Assembly: GCF_900177725.1 (NCBI RefSeq)
Contig: NZ_FXAT01000003.1
Coordinates: forward strand, 372,001 to 436,000
Origin: Paraburkholderia susongensis
GTDB lineage: Bacteria; Pseudomonadota; Gammaproteobacteria; Burkholderiales; Burkholderiaceae
Direction of reading: 5' to 3'
DNA: 64,000 nucleotides
Made by a program: the position numbers and the translations under genes. Below the pieces are notes generated by a model that saw only the letters and a list, made by a program, of their open reading frames with translations, ran no database searches and was not told where the DNA came from. Positions within the stretch are counted from its first letter, which is position 1, and every line of letters begins with the position of its first letter. Shown in pieces: positions 8,742 through 16,559 of this stretch.

Positions 8742-8945
8742 ATGACGAAAGCGATTTCGATCGCGCTGATTGTCGGCGGCATCGTATTGCTGTATTTCGG
8801 CGGGCAGGCGTTCAACTCGATGAGCAGCGACGTGTCGCGCTTCTTTACCGGTTCGCCGACCAACAAGGCGATCGTGCTGATCGTGGCGGGCGTGGTGGCG
8901 ACGCTGGCCGGGCTGACAGGGGTCGCGTTGGGGCGCAAACGGTAG
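8742..8945 (+). CDS. DUF3185 family small membrane protein (67 aa)
   Basis: Two-helix inner-membrane protein of unknown function. Hydrophobic segments span about residues 5-24 and 42-62. The central loop SSDVSRFFTGSPTNKAI and the end ALGRKR are characteristic of the DUF3185 family of proteobacterial small proteins. GGGAGAA precedes the ATG at suitable distance. It stands alone, divergent from the aldo/keto reductase and convergent with the dioxygenase. No role can be assigned. Confidence 0.8.
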   Translation: MTKAISIALIVGGIVLLYFGGQAFNSMSSDVSRFFTGSPTNKAIVLIVAGVVATLAGLTGVALGRKR

Positions 8946-8980
8946 GGCTTGCCGGCAGGGTTGGCTGGCGAGGTTTTCGA

Positions 8981-9015
8981 CAAGGGCCTGCGTAAAGCAG
9001 TAAAGCAGGCCCTTG
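8981..9015. terminator. Possible hairpin terminator between convergent genes
   Basis: An 11-bp perfect inverted repeat CAAGGGCCTGC/GCAGGCCCTTG with a loop of about 13 nt lies between the DUF3185 gene and the convergent dioxygenase gene. No clear T-run follows on either strand, so termination is inferred from stem strength and position only. Confidence 0.45.
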
Positions 9016-9032
9016 CGGCGTCTGCACACGCT

Positions 9033-9794
9033 CTAGAACGCAATCTCAGGCTTCGCGGCCGAACGCGTGCCTGGCAGCGGCACATTGCTCGCACCGTGAT
9101 AGGTGAACACCAGCGAAAACTTCACCTGATCGCTGAGATTCTTGCCGGCCGAGTGCAACGTATTGCAGTGGAAGAACACCACGTCCCCGGTCTTCAACTC
9201 GGGCGATATCGCAGTGCGGATCTCGGCCTGGTTCTCTTCGAGATCCGCGCGGAAAAATTTGGCTTCGTCGAAACGCTCGGACGTGAAGGCGGCGCCATGC
9301 GATTTCGGCACGAACCACAACGCGCCGTTGTCGACGGTTTCGGGGCCCACCGCAAGCCACACGGACACGAGATCGTCCCGCTCGAACGACCAGTAACGCA
9401 CGTCGCGATGCCAGCCGGTCAGGCTGCCGTACGCGGGATGCTTGGTCATCATGCAATTGTGATGCGCGCGCGACAGACGCGGCTCCTCGCCGAAATACAG
9501 CTCCATCCAGCCGCGAATTTCCGGCGCGGTCGCCCATTGCGCAAAAGCCGGGTGACGCCCGTACGCATCGAGCAGACGCCTCACGGTGTGCCCGCCCGGC
9601 GCATGCTTCGACGACGGCGCGCCCGGATACTGCAGATCCGCTTCGAACTCGATCGGCGCCGCCGCTTCGTGCAACTGCTGCTGCGCGATCTGCGTCAGTT
9701 CTTCGCAACGCTCGGGCGACACGAGACCTGGCACCACGACAAAACCTTGCTCCCGCAACGTCTGAATCTGCTCTTTTTTCGAATGGAGTGACAT
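9033..9794 (-). CDS. Phytanoyl-CoA dioxygenase (PhyH) family protein
   Basis: Probable Fe(II)/2-oxoglutarate-dependent oxygenase of 253 residues acting on an unknown small molecule. The jelly-roll facial triad is visible as His129 and Asp131 (GWHRDVRYW) and His214 (HCNTLHSAGKN). The segment WLAVGPETVDNGALWFVPKSH is typical of PhyH proteins. The start ATG at 9794 gives the usual N-terminal helix (QTLREQGFVVVPGLV). It is a single gene with no metabolic partner nearby, so the substrate cannot be deduced. Relatives include enzymes of fatty-acid alpha-oxidation and of compatible-solute or natural-product hydroxylation. Confidence 0.85.
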   Translation of the reverse strand: MSLHSKKEQIQTLREQGFVVVPGLVSPERCEELTQIAQQQLHEAAAPIEFEADLQYPGAPSSKHAPGGHTVRRLLDAYGRHPAFAQWATAPEIRGWMELYFGEEPRLSRAHHNCMMTKHPAYGSLTGWHRDVRYWSFERDDLVSVWLAVGPETVDNGALWFVPKSHGAAFTSERFDEAKFFRADLEENQAEIRTAISPELKTGDVVFFHCNTLHSAGKNLSDQVKFSLVFTYHGASNVPLPGTRSAAKPEIAF

Positions 9795-10277
9795 GGTGTT
9801 CCGTTACTGTCGACGAACCGATGTTCGATTGTAAAACGGGCGCGATCGGGATGCGTTTGTCGCCGACGATTTCGACACAGATTTCGCGATGCGCTGATGC
9901 ACGACTTTCATGCGCCGCCCCGGTTTCGCGGCACATTCCATGGGCACGCGCGCACGATAATCGACCGCAAAGGGTACGACCACACAAGCGAAGCGCGACG
10001 ATCCGACTCAGGAAGAACCCCCGATCGCAGGGTAAAAACGGACTTTCTGACGTCATGAATCGCGTGTAGCCTGCACCTATGTTGATCGTCGCTTACGCAC
10101 TTCTGCACCGCGCGCGGGCCGTCCGGGCCCATGTCGCCGGCTTCTGCGCGTTTTCCCGTCCAATTTCCGGCTTTCACGCCGTTCACCGCAACCCCGCCAT
10201 TGGCACATTTGGTGCTGCTTTGCGTGCACATTCCAGCGCACGGGCCGACGTGCGGTACTTTGCCTACTTGTGAAGCC
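9795..10277. other. Intergenic region without a convincing gene
   Basis: About 480 bp between the dioxygenase and the small basic protein. Short open frames on both strands have no ribosome binding site and look like chance products of GC-rich DNA. The region should contain the dioxygenase promoter, but no consensus pair stands out. Confidence 0.45.
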
Positions 10278-10640
10278 ATGCATACTCTTCTGAGCACCCG
10301 TCTTACCCGCGCCTCGCTGAAAGCGGCGCGTCCCGCGCGACGCCACCTGATGCGCGCGCTGCGTCACCATGCCGCCCGCACTCGCGCGCTCGGCAAACAA
10401 TGGCGCGACGCCAGGGCTGTCGACGGCATCCGTACCTGGTTCCACGCGTTCTTCTCGGCACTGCGCCAGCAAAGCGGTGCGCGCCGTTTCTCGCTGCGCA
10501 CGCTGCTGCGCAAGCCGACGCCGCTGCGACTCGTCGTCGCGAAACGCGCACCGGCCACGCCGGTCAATACGAGCCGCCGCCCGCGCCGGCTGTCGACGAG
10601 CAGCAGCGGGTGGTTCGCGTTCGCGTTTGCGAGCCGTTGA
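10278..10640 (+). CDS. Hypothetical Arg-rich basic protein (120 aa)
   Basis: Not a family I recognise. Codon use is host-like with high third-position GC, which is the main evidence that it is real; the ribosome binding site is weak. The product is very basic (Arg/Lys/His-rich, few acidic residues) with an amphipathic centre (IRTWFHAFFSALRQQ) and a Ser-rich end finishing WFAFAFASR. It could bind nucleic acid or membranes. It is convergent with metK, with a shared terminator just beyond. The same frame is open upstream to 10131, but that part looks non-coding. Confidence 0.45.
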   Translation: MHTLLSTRLTRASLKAARPARRHLMRALRHHAARTRALGKQWRDARAVDGIRTWFHAFFSALRQQSGARRFSLRTLLRKPTPLRLVVAKRAPATPVNTSRRPRRLSTSSSGWFAFAFASR

Positions 10641-10723
10641 GGCGAGTTGCCCGGATGGCTTGCTGAAACGTCAGCCGCTGAATTGCTGCTTCCTGGTCCT
10701 GGCTTACGTTGCTCCAGATAAAG

Positions 10724-10759
10724 AAAAACCCCGCCCGGCTCGCGCCGGCGGGGTTTTTT
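10724..10759. terminator. Bidirectional terminator between the basic-protein gene and metK
   Basis: A stem CCCCGCC/GGCGGGG (10729-10735 and 10747-10753) extended by inner CGGC/GCCG pairing is flanked by an A5 run on the left and T6 on the right. It can therefore terminate transcripts from both convergent genes. Confidence 0.85.
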
Positions 10760-10781
10760 GCGTGAAGCGGTCGGCTCGCGC

Positions 10782-11972
10782 TTATTCGGCGAGCGCCGCA
10801 ACCGGTTCGGTGCCGGCGGCTTCGGCGAGTGCAAGCGCTTTGTCAGTGGCTTCCCACGTGAATTCCGGCTCTTCGCGGCCGAAGTGGCCGTAGGCGGCGC
10901 TCTTCTCGTAGACCGGGCGCAGCAGATCGAGCATCTGGATGATGCCCTTCGGACGCAGGTCGAAATGCTGGCGCACGAGTTCCGTGATCGTCGCATCCGA
11001 CACGCGGCCCGTGCCGAACGTGTTGACCATGACCGAGGTCGGCTGGGCGACGCCGATTGCGTACGACACCTGGATCAGGCAGCGCGACGCGAGGCCCGCT
11101 GCCACGATGTTCTTCGCGACATAACGGCCGGCATAAGCCGCCGAGCGGTCGACCTTCGACGGGTCCTTGCCCGAGAACGCGCCGCCGCCGTGGGGCGCCG
11201 CGCCGCCGTACGTATCGACGATGATCTTGCGGCCCGTCAGGCCGCAGTCGCCCTGCGGACCGCCAATCACGAAGCGGCCGGTCGGGTTCACGAGGAACTT
11301 GATGTCGCCCTTGATGAGGTCGGCCGGCAGCGTCGGCTTGATCACTTCCTCGATCACGGCCTCGCGCAGCGTGTCCAGACTGATGTCCGGCGAATGCTGG
11401 GTGGACAGCACGACCGTGTCGATCGAATGCGGCTTGCCGTCGACATAGCGCACGGTGACCTGCGACTTCGCATCCGGACGCAGCCAGGGCAGACGGCCAT
11501 CGCGGCGCAGATTCGCCTGACGCTCGACGAGACGGTGCGACAGGTGGATCGGCAGCGGCATCAATTCCGTCGTTTCCTCGCACGCATAGCCGAACATCAG
11601 GCCCTGGTCGCCCGCGCCCTGGTCGAGGTTGTTGTCGTGCGCACGGTCCACGCCCTGGGCGATGTCCGGCGACTGCTTGTCGTACGCGACGAGCACCGCG
11701 CAGCCGCGGTAGTCGATGCCGTAGTCGGTGTTGTCGTAGCCGATGCGCTTGATCGTGTTCCGCGCGATCTGGATGTAGTCGACGTTCGCGGTCGTGGTGA
11801 TTTCACCGGCCAGCACGACCAGACCCGTGTTGCACAGCGTTTCGGCCGCGACACGCGAATACTTGTCCTGAGCGAGGATGGCGTCGAGGATGGCGTCCGA
11901 AATCTGGTCCGCGACCTTGTCGGGATGGCCTTCGGAAACGGATTCGGAGGTGAAGAGATAGTCGTTTGCCAC
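10782..11972 (-). CDS. metK: S-adenosylmethionine synthetase
   Basis: Makes SAM from methionine and ATP in the cytosol. The protein has 396 residues, the usual MetK length. It carries the N-terminal GHPDK ATP/methionine motif (residues 15-19), [12 protein letters not shown], and the loop [24 protein letters not shown] chose GTG at 11972 because AGGAG lies 8 nt upstream and the product begins at the family's usual point ([15 protein letters not shown]); an ATG 39 bp earlier has no such support. It is divergent from lpxL. A -10 element at 12151-12156 implies a leader of roughly 170 nt. Confidence 0.97.
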   Translation of the reverse strand: MANDYLFTSESVSEGHPDKVADQISDAILDAILAQDKYSRVAAETLCNTGLVVLAGEITTTANVDYIQIARNTIKRIGYDNTDYGIDYRGCAVLVAYDKQSPDIAQGVDRAHDNNLDQGAGDQGLMFGYACEETTELMPLPIHLSHRLVERQANLRRDGRLPWLRPDAKSQVTVRYVDGKPHSIDTVVLSTQHSPDISLDTLREAVIEEVIKPTLPADLIKGDIKFLVNPTGRFVIGGPQGDCGLTGRKIIVDTYGGAAPHGGGAFSGKDPSKVDRSAAYAGRYVAKNIVAAGLASRCLIQVSYAIGVAQPTSVMVNTFGTGRVSDATITELVRQHFDLRPKGIIQMLDLLRPVYEKSAAYGHFGREEPEFTWEATDKALALAEAAGTEPVAALAE

Positions 11973-12150
11973 GTTGCAGACTCCTGTTTTGTGGTTACGG
12001 TTGAGTTTCACGTAGCCAGCTTCGGGAGTCTGAAGCGGCGACGCTTTAGCGGATTACCTTGCCGTTTAGCACTGATCTCGCATGGAAAACCCATGGATCG
12101 CACCGGCCAGCTTCGCCCCGCAAGTTGTCTATTAACTCGGCGAAGCCCTT

Positions 12151-12178
12151 ATTATAGCGACTTCCGATGATTGTCACA
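12151..12178 (-). promoter_or_regulatory. Candidate sigma70 promoter for metK
   Basis: On the minus strand a perfect TATAAT (12151-12156) lies 16 nt from TGTGAC (12173-12178), a partial -35 match. It points toward metK and would start a leader of roughly 170 nt. No consensus pair as good is seen for lpxL. Confidence 0.5.
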
Positions 12179-12261
12179 GAGTGTCCACGAGTGCGGTATC
12201 ACGTCAATTTTTCCGCTTCCCCGAATCCCGCCACCCGCGGCGCTGCGCGCCCGGAGGCGGC

Positions 12262-13146
12262 ATGCTGAGCCGCTACGGCGCGAAGCTCGCGATCGGGCTG
12301 CTCAAACTCTTTGCGCTGTTGCCCTATGGACTCGTCGCCCGTTTCGGCGACGGCGTCGGCTGGCTCCTCTACCAGATTCCGAGCAGCCGCAAGCGCATCG
12401 TCCACACCAACCTCAAGCTGTGCTTTCCCGAATGGAGCGACGAGCATCGCGAAGACGTCGCGCAGAAGCACTTCCGCCACGCAATCCGCAGCTATCTCGA
12501 ACGCAGCGTACAGTGGTTCGGCTCGCCGAAAAAGCTCGAGAAGCTGATTCAGCTCGACAGCGCGATCGACCTGACCGACCCGAATCTGCCGCCCACGCTG
12601 TTTCTCGGCTTTCACTTCGTCGGCATCGAGGCCGGTTCGATCTTCCTGAACTACTCGCTCAAGCGCCAATGCGGCTCGCTCTATCAGCCGATGTCGAACC
12701 CGGAGCTCGAGGAAGTCGCCAAAGCGGCGCGCGCGCGGTTCGGCGCGGACATGGCAAGCCGCGCCGACAGCGCGCGCATCGTGCTGCGCTGGCTGCGCGA
12801 ACGCAAACCGGTGATGCTCGGCGCGGACATGGACTACGGCGCGCGCAATTCGACGTTCGTGCCGTTTTTCGGCGTGCCGACCTGCACGCTGACCGCGGTC
12901 GGCCGGCTCGCGAAGGTGGGGCACGCACAGGTCGTGCCGTTCATCGGCGAAGTGCTGCCGCACTACAAAGGTTATCGGCTCAAGGTGTTCAAGCCCTGGG
13001 ACAACTACCCCACTGGCGACGACGACGCCGACGCACGGCGCATGAACGAGTTTCTCGAAGAGCAGATTCCGCTGATACCGGAGCAGTACTACTGGGTGCA
13101 TAAGCGCTTCAAGACGCGGCCGCCGGGGGTGCCGGGGGTGTATTGA
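12262..13146 (+). CDS. lpxL: Lipid A biosynthesis acyltransferase (LpxL/HtrB family)
   Basis: Transfers a secondary acyl chain to the lipid A precursor at the inner membrane. The protein has 294 residues with an N-terminal membrane-associated helix (LLKLFALLPYGLVARFG). The family's HX4(D/E) catalytic motif is visible as His118 and Glu123 (GFHFVGIE), followed by the conserved LGADMDYGARNSTFVPFFG substrate loop. The ATG at 12262 is preceded by GGAGG; the open frame extends 27 codons upstream without family features. lpxL opposite metK is a common Burkholderiaceae order. Confidence 0.93.
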   Translation: MLSRYGAKLAIGLLKLFALLPYGLVARFGDGVGWLLYQIPSSRKRIVHTNLKLCFPEWSDEHREDVAQKHFRHAIRSYLERSVQWFGSPKKLEKLIQLDSAIDLTDPNLPPTLFLGFHFVGIEAGSIFLNYSLKRQCGSLYQPMSNPELEEVAKAARARFGADMASRADSARIVLRWLRERKPVMLGADMDYGARNSTFVPFFGVPTCTLTAVGRLAKVGHAQVVPFIGEVLPHYKGYRLKVFKPWDNYPTGDDDADARRMNEFLEEQIPLIPEQYYWVHKRFKTRPPGVPGVY

Positions 13147-13175
13147 GGCTGGAGTAATCCGCGTTCGACTCGCGC

Positions 13176-13559
13176 TTATGCCTTTGGATTCACTTCCCGC
13201 ACCACCAGCGAGTCGCACTCTATGGCAAGTTCAGCACCGAGCGTCGAGTAGACGAACATAAGCACCCCTGCTTTCCTATGGGTAAGCCGCTCGCCGCGCT
13301 CAAGCACGGCACGGGCATGCGCGTACTTCGCATCGGTCAGCCGGACGATGTGAATCCCGTTGACGATGTTCAGCATCCCCAAGTCCTCAACGCAGACACA
13401 CGTAACGCCTTCGAACGTCACGGCTGCACGCCGGTCGCGAAGATACAGGCCAAGCGTCAGCGTTCTCGGTTCTACGTTCGGGCCAATTGCAACACTGTCC
13501 AGATACCAGTCATGGAAGTGATTCCACACGGCCAATACGTTGTCTGTCATTTCACTCAC
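13176..13559 (-). CDS. Putative immunity protein for the adjacent toxin-like gene
   Basis: 127 residues, predominantly beta-strand-like with alternating hydrophobic residues. The opening WNHFHDWYLDSV followed by strands (RTLTLGLYLRDR, AVTFEGVTCVCVED) resembles small immunity proteins that follow polymorphic toxins; I cannot name a family. Its ATG overlaps the upstream toxin-like gene by 4 bp, so the two are translationally coupled in the order toxin then immunity. It is acidic to neutral with no signal peptide, so it is probably cytosolic, as expected for protection against a nuclease-type toxin. The function is inferred from context. Confidence 0.6.
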   Translation of the reverse strand: MSEMTDNVLAVWNHFHDWYLDSVAIGPNVEPRTLTLGLYLRDRRAAVTFEGVTCVCVEDLGMLNIVNGIHIVRLTDAKYAHARAVLERGERLTHRKAGVLMFVYSTLGAELAIECDSLVVREVNPKA

Positions 13560-14344
13560 CAGGGAAGCAGGGAAACCGGCGCGCCGTCATCGCGATCGTA
13601 GCCATCCCAGTTGTGCGCGTGCGGGTTAGGATTACCGTGATGCGCCTCGAGATCGAAATCTGTCAGCGGCGTACCATTCGAGCCGTATTGGCGCATTTGC
13701 GGCATAGTGCCGGGCATACTCGATATCCATGTTCCAGGCGCACCATTGAACGGCATCCCGGCAATCTGCCCGGCCTCGCCGTCGGGCAGATCGGGCTGAT
13801 AGTCGAACGCCTGCGCATCGCCGAGCGGTGTCGATACCGGCGTGGCGATGGTTCCATCGGGCAGTACGTCGCCGGGACGGGCGAACCAGATGGCGAGGCC
13901 ATCCTCGGCTGCCAGCCGCGGCAATTTGGGGCGCTCGAACGAGCGCGCAACGCGTACCACGGGCAACGCGCGCCGGAATAGCTGCGACGGCGTGACGGTT
14001 GCATAGTACGGCCGGATCTGCTGTTCGATAGGTGCGCCGCCTCCGCCCGAGGCGCGCGGCTCCGGCGCGAGCGCAATCACATCGCCGCGCTCGACGGCGG
14101 CCCGTAGCACTCGGGCGAGTTGATCCGGCGCCGCGCCGCTCGCAGTTGCGCCGGCGCGCGCATTGCGCATGAACTGAAAGAGCTGTGCTAGCTGGCGCGT
14201 GTCGTGCGTGAGCTCCCATGCGCTGGCCGAGATAATGAGCCGGCGGCCGGCGCGCGCCTCGTCGCTAAAGGGGTTGCCGCGATATTCCTGCCGCATGTAG
14301 AGTGTGCAGTTCCGGTGGGTTCCAACCTTGAAGTCAATCGCCAT
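13556..14344 (-). CDS. Polymorphic-toxin-like protein (262 aa)
   Basis: A candidate antibacterial effector. The N-terminal part (about residues 1-130) is unrecognised (LYMRQEYRGNPF, LIISASAWELTHDTRQ); a Gly-rich linker sits near residues 99-103. The C-terminus holds a motif I associate with toxin domains at the ends of secreted polymorphic toxins: Arg218-x-Tyr220, Asp229-x-Asp231, His235-His236, then Asn-Pro-x-Pro-His242-x-His244-x-Trp246. I chose ATG at 14344, preceded by GGGGAGG; the open frame runs 46 codons further up without support. No signal peptide, PAAR, Rhs or VgrG gene is nearby, so the delivery route (perhaps type VI secretion) is a guess. The putative immunity gene overlaps its stop. 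Confidence 0.6.
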   Translation of the reverse strand: MAIDFKVGTHRNCTLYMRQEYRGNPFSDEARAGRRLIISASAWELTHDTRQLAQLFQFMRNARAGATASGAAPDQLARVLRAAVERGDVIALAPEPRASGGGGAPIEQQIRPYYATVTPSQLFRRALPVVRVARSFERPKLPRLAAEDGLAIWFARPGDVLPDGTIATPVSTPLGDAQAFDYQPDLPDGEAGQIAGMPFNGAPGTWISSMPGTMPQMRQYGSNGTPLTDFDLEAHHGNPNPHAHNWDGYDRDDGAPVSLLPW

Positions 14345-14524
14345 CCGCCTCCCCTGTGCTGTGCCATGTATACGAACACAGCTCCGAAACGGCATTTGCA
14401 AAAAATCTTCGCCGCGCGAAGCGGCGGCGCGCGACGCCCGCTCACAACGGCCGCCGGAACTGAGCCGCCGGAATCCGGGCAAGCTGCGGCGACCTGTTAG
14501 AAACCGTTAAGGTAGCGGCGTACG

Positions 14525-14566
14525 GCACAGGGTAATGCGCTTCGAAACAAGCGCATTACCCTGTGC
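14525..14566. repeat. Perfect 18-bp inverted repeat with 6-nt loop
   Basis: Arms 14525-14542 and 14549-14566 are exact reverse complements (GCACAGGGTAATGCGCTT and its complement), with loop CGAAAC. No T-run follows on either strand, so it is not a classical terminator. It could be a recombination or element-end relic at the edge of the accessory island, a regulator-binding site, or an mRNA-stabilising hairpin. Confidence 0.9.
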
Positions 14567-14626
14567 CCGCCATACCGGGCCGGTGTCTCAGCGTGTATCA
14601 TCCTCTATCCCCCTGGTTCACCATGA

Positions 14627-14650
14627 ATGGGTAGCCAGATGGGTAGCTAG
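14627..14650 (+). repeat. 12-bp tandem duplication
   Basis: ATGGGTAGCCAG is followed immediately by ATGGGTAGCTAG, differing at one base. It lies about 60 bp before dapF. It may be a small slippage duplication or a footprint of a past insertion. Confidence 0.7.
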
Positions 14651-14712
14651 ACGGCTTTTCGCACCCAAAAAACTAGCGCAGAGCCTTATTCGGCAAGGAC
14701 AAAAGGCTCATC

Positions 14713-15663
14713 GTGAAGCTTAAATTCACCAAAATGCACGGCGCGGGCAACGATTTCGTCGTGCTCGACGGCTACACCGAACCGGTCGACCTGACCACGG
14801 CACAGGTGCGCGCGCTCGCGAACCGCCATTTCGGCATCGGCGCCGACCAGTTGCTGCTGGTGGAAAAGCCCACCGTCGAAGGCGTCGATTTCAGATACCG
14901 CATCTTCAATTGCGACGGCGGCGAGGTCGAGCACTGCGGCAACGGCGCGCGCTGCTTCGTCAAGTTCGTGCGCGATCGCGGTCTGACCGATCAGCGTAGC
15001 GTGCGCGTGCAGGTGCAGAAAGGCACGATCACGCTCACGATGCAGGACAACGGCGAAGTGATCGTCGACATGGGCGCGCCGGTGTTCGATCCCGAACGCG
15101 TGCCGTTCGCGACCAAGGGTCTGCAAAGCCGCCGCGAAGGCGCGGACACGCTCTGGCCGCTCGACGTGAACGGCGCGACGCGCTGGATTTCTGTGGTGTC
15201 GATGGGCAATCCGCACGCGGTGCAGGTCGTCGGGAATGCCGAAGCGTTCCCGGTGCTCGTCGAAGGTCCGGTGATCGAAAGGCACGCGCGCTTCCCGCAG
15301 CGCGTGAACGCGGGCTTCATGCAGATCGTCAGCCGCGGCGAGATCCGGCTGCGCGTCTACGAGCGCGGCGCGGGCGAAACGCTCGCGTGCGGCACGGGCG
15401 CGTGCGCGGCGGTCGCGGCCGGCATCCGGCGCGGGCTGCTCGACTCGCCGGTGCTCGTGCACACGCACGGCGGCGATCTCACGATCACGTGGGACAGCTC
15501 GCGGGAAGGCGCGCCGCTATTGATGGCCGGCCCCGCGACGACCGTCTTCGAAGGCGAGATCGAGCTGGCGGATGAGCCGGCCGACGAGCCATCCGCAGGG
15601 CCGCAAAAAGATTCGCAGAAAGACTCACCCGGCAAGCCGGCCGCCGTTGCGCCAGTTGCCTAA
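14713..15663 (+). CDS. dapF: Diaminopimelate epimerase
   Basis: Converts LL- to meso-diaminopimelate, the precursor of lysine and of the peptidoglycan cross-linking residue. The two-cysteine racemase pair is visible: Cys75 (EHCGNGARC) and Cys226 (LACGTGACA). The N-terminal [17 protein letters not shown] is canonical. The start is GTG at 14713. At 316 residues it is longer than the roughly 275 of E. coli DapF, mainly because of a C-terminal Asp/Glu/Ser/Lys/Pro-rich tail after about residue 280 that is probably disordered. It leads the conserved block dapF-DUF484-xerC. Confidence 0.96.
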   Translation: MKLKFTKMHGAGNDFVVLDGYTEPVDLTTAQVRALANRHFGIGADQLLLVEKPTVEGVDFRYRIFNCDGGEVEHCGNGARCFVKFVRDRGLTDQRSVRVQVQKGTITLTMQDNGEVIVDMGAPVFDPERVPFATKGLQSRREGADTLWPLDVNGATRWISVVSMGNPHAVQVVGNAEAFPVLVEGPVIERHARFPQRVNAGFMQIVSRGEIRLRVYERGAGETLACGTGACAAVAAGIRRGLLDSPVLVHTHGGDLTITWDSSREGAPLLMAGPATTVFEGEIELADEPADEPSAGPQKDSQKDSPGKPAAVAPVA

Positions 15664-15719
15664 CTCATTGACCGACGCGCCGCCCGAGGCGGCCGTCCCG
15701 TAGTCCTCTAGCCGAAACC

Positions 15720-16481
15720 ATGAACGATCGCGAAGTCGCCGAATACCTGCTCGCCAATCCCGAATTCTTCGTCGAACACGCGGAAACACTCGCGACTATC
15801 CGGCTCGCGAACCCGCACGGCAAAGCCGCGGTGTCGCTGCAGGAGCGGCAGATGGAGATGCTGCGCGACAAGAACAAGCATCTCGAACGGCGCCTCGCCG
15901 AACTGCTGCGCTACGGTCACGAGAACGACAGCATCGCGTCGAAATTCAACCGCTGGACCATCCGCGTGATGGCCGAGCGCGATCCGTACGCGTTGCCGCG
16001 CACGATCGCCAACGGGCTGCGCGACGTCTTCGACGTGCCGCAAGCCGCGCTGCGCGTGTGGGACGTCGCCGAACCCTACGCGCAGGCCGACTTCGCGCGC
16101 CACGTCAGCGAGGAAGTGCGCATTTTCGCGGGCAGCCTGACGACGCCGTACTGCGGCACGAACACCGGCTTCGAAGCGGCGCAGTGGCTCGCGTCGGCGG
16201 CGGGTGGAGCCGCGAATGGCGCAGCAGGCGGTGCGACGGGCGGAGCAACAGGCGCGGTGGACGAAAACGGCTCCGCGGCAGGCGAAGCCGCGCACGCGAC
16301 CGAATCGATCGCGCTGCTCGCGCTGCGCGACCCCGAAGGCGCCGAAGACGCGCCCACGTTCGGCCTGCTCGTGATGGGCTCGGCCGACGCGCGCCGCTTC
16401 CACGACGGCATGGCCACCGATTTCTTGACGCAGATCGGCGCGCTCGCGAGCGCCGCGCTGAGCCGGCTGCTGCCGCGCTGA
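15720..16481 (+). CDS. DUF484 family protein
   Basis: Cytosolic protein of unknown function, 253 residues, with a GAF-like fold predicted for the family. The N-terminus VAEYLLANPEFFVEHAETLA is the DUF484 signature and is followed by a short coiled coil (QERQMEMLRDKNKHLERRLAELL). An Ala/Gly-rich insertion at about residues 160-190 is a local expansion. It lies between dapF and xerC, as in many gamma- and beta-proteobacteria. That order suggests a link with chromosome dimer resolution or envelope growth, but the link is unproven. Confidence 0.9.
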   Translation: MNDREVAEYLLANPEFFVEHAETLATIRLANPHGKAAVSLQERQMEMLRDKNKHLERRLAELLRYGHENDSIASKFNRWTIRVMAERDPYALPRTIANGLRDVFDVPQAALRVWDVAEPYAQADFARHVSEEVRIFAGSLTTPYCGTNTGFEAAQWLASAAGGAANGAAGGATGGATGAVDENGSAAGEAAHATESIALLALRDPEGAEDAPTFGLLVMGSADARRFHDGMATDFLTQIGALASAALSRLLPR

Positions 16482-16559
16482 GTCAGGCCAATTCCGCGCC
16501 AATTCCGCGCTGACTCCACGCCACCTCGAAGCTCACTCGCGCCTACCGCCCAACCCACC

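Larger units (their letters stand above)
14345..14712. other. Intergenic region between the toxin-like gene and dapF
   Basis: Divergent intergenic DNA of 368 bp. It holds the perfect 18-bp inverted repeat (14525-14566) and a 12-bp tandem duplication (14627-14650). No gene is evident. It should contain the promoters for both the toxin-like gene and dapF. Confidence 0.6.

Noticed and set aside
11973..12150. SAM-II riboswitch in the metK leader, prompted by GCTAAAG
   Set aside because: I could not form P1 together with a P2 pseudoknot around the motif. It is kept only as a long-leader observation.
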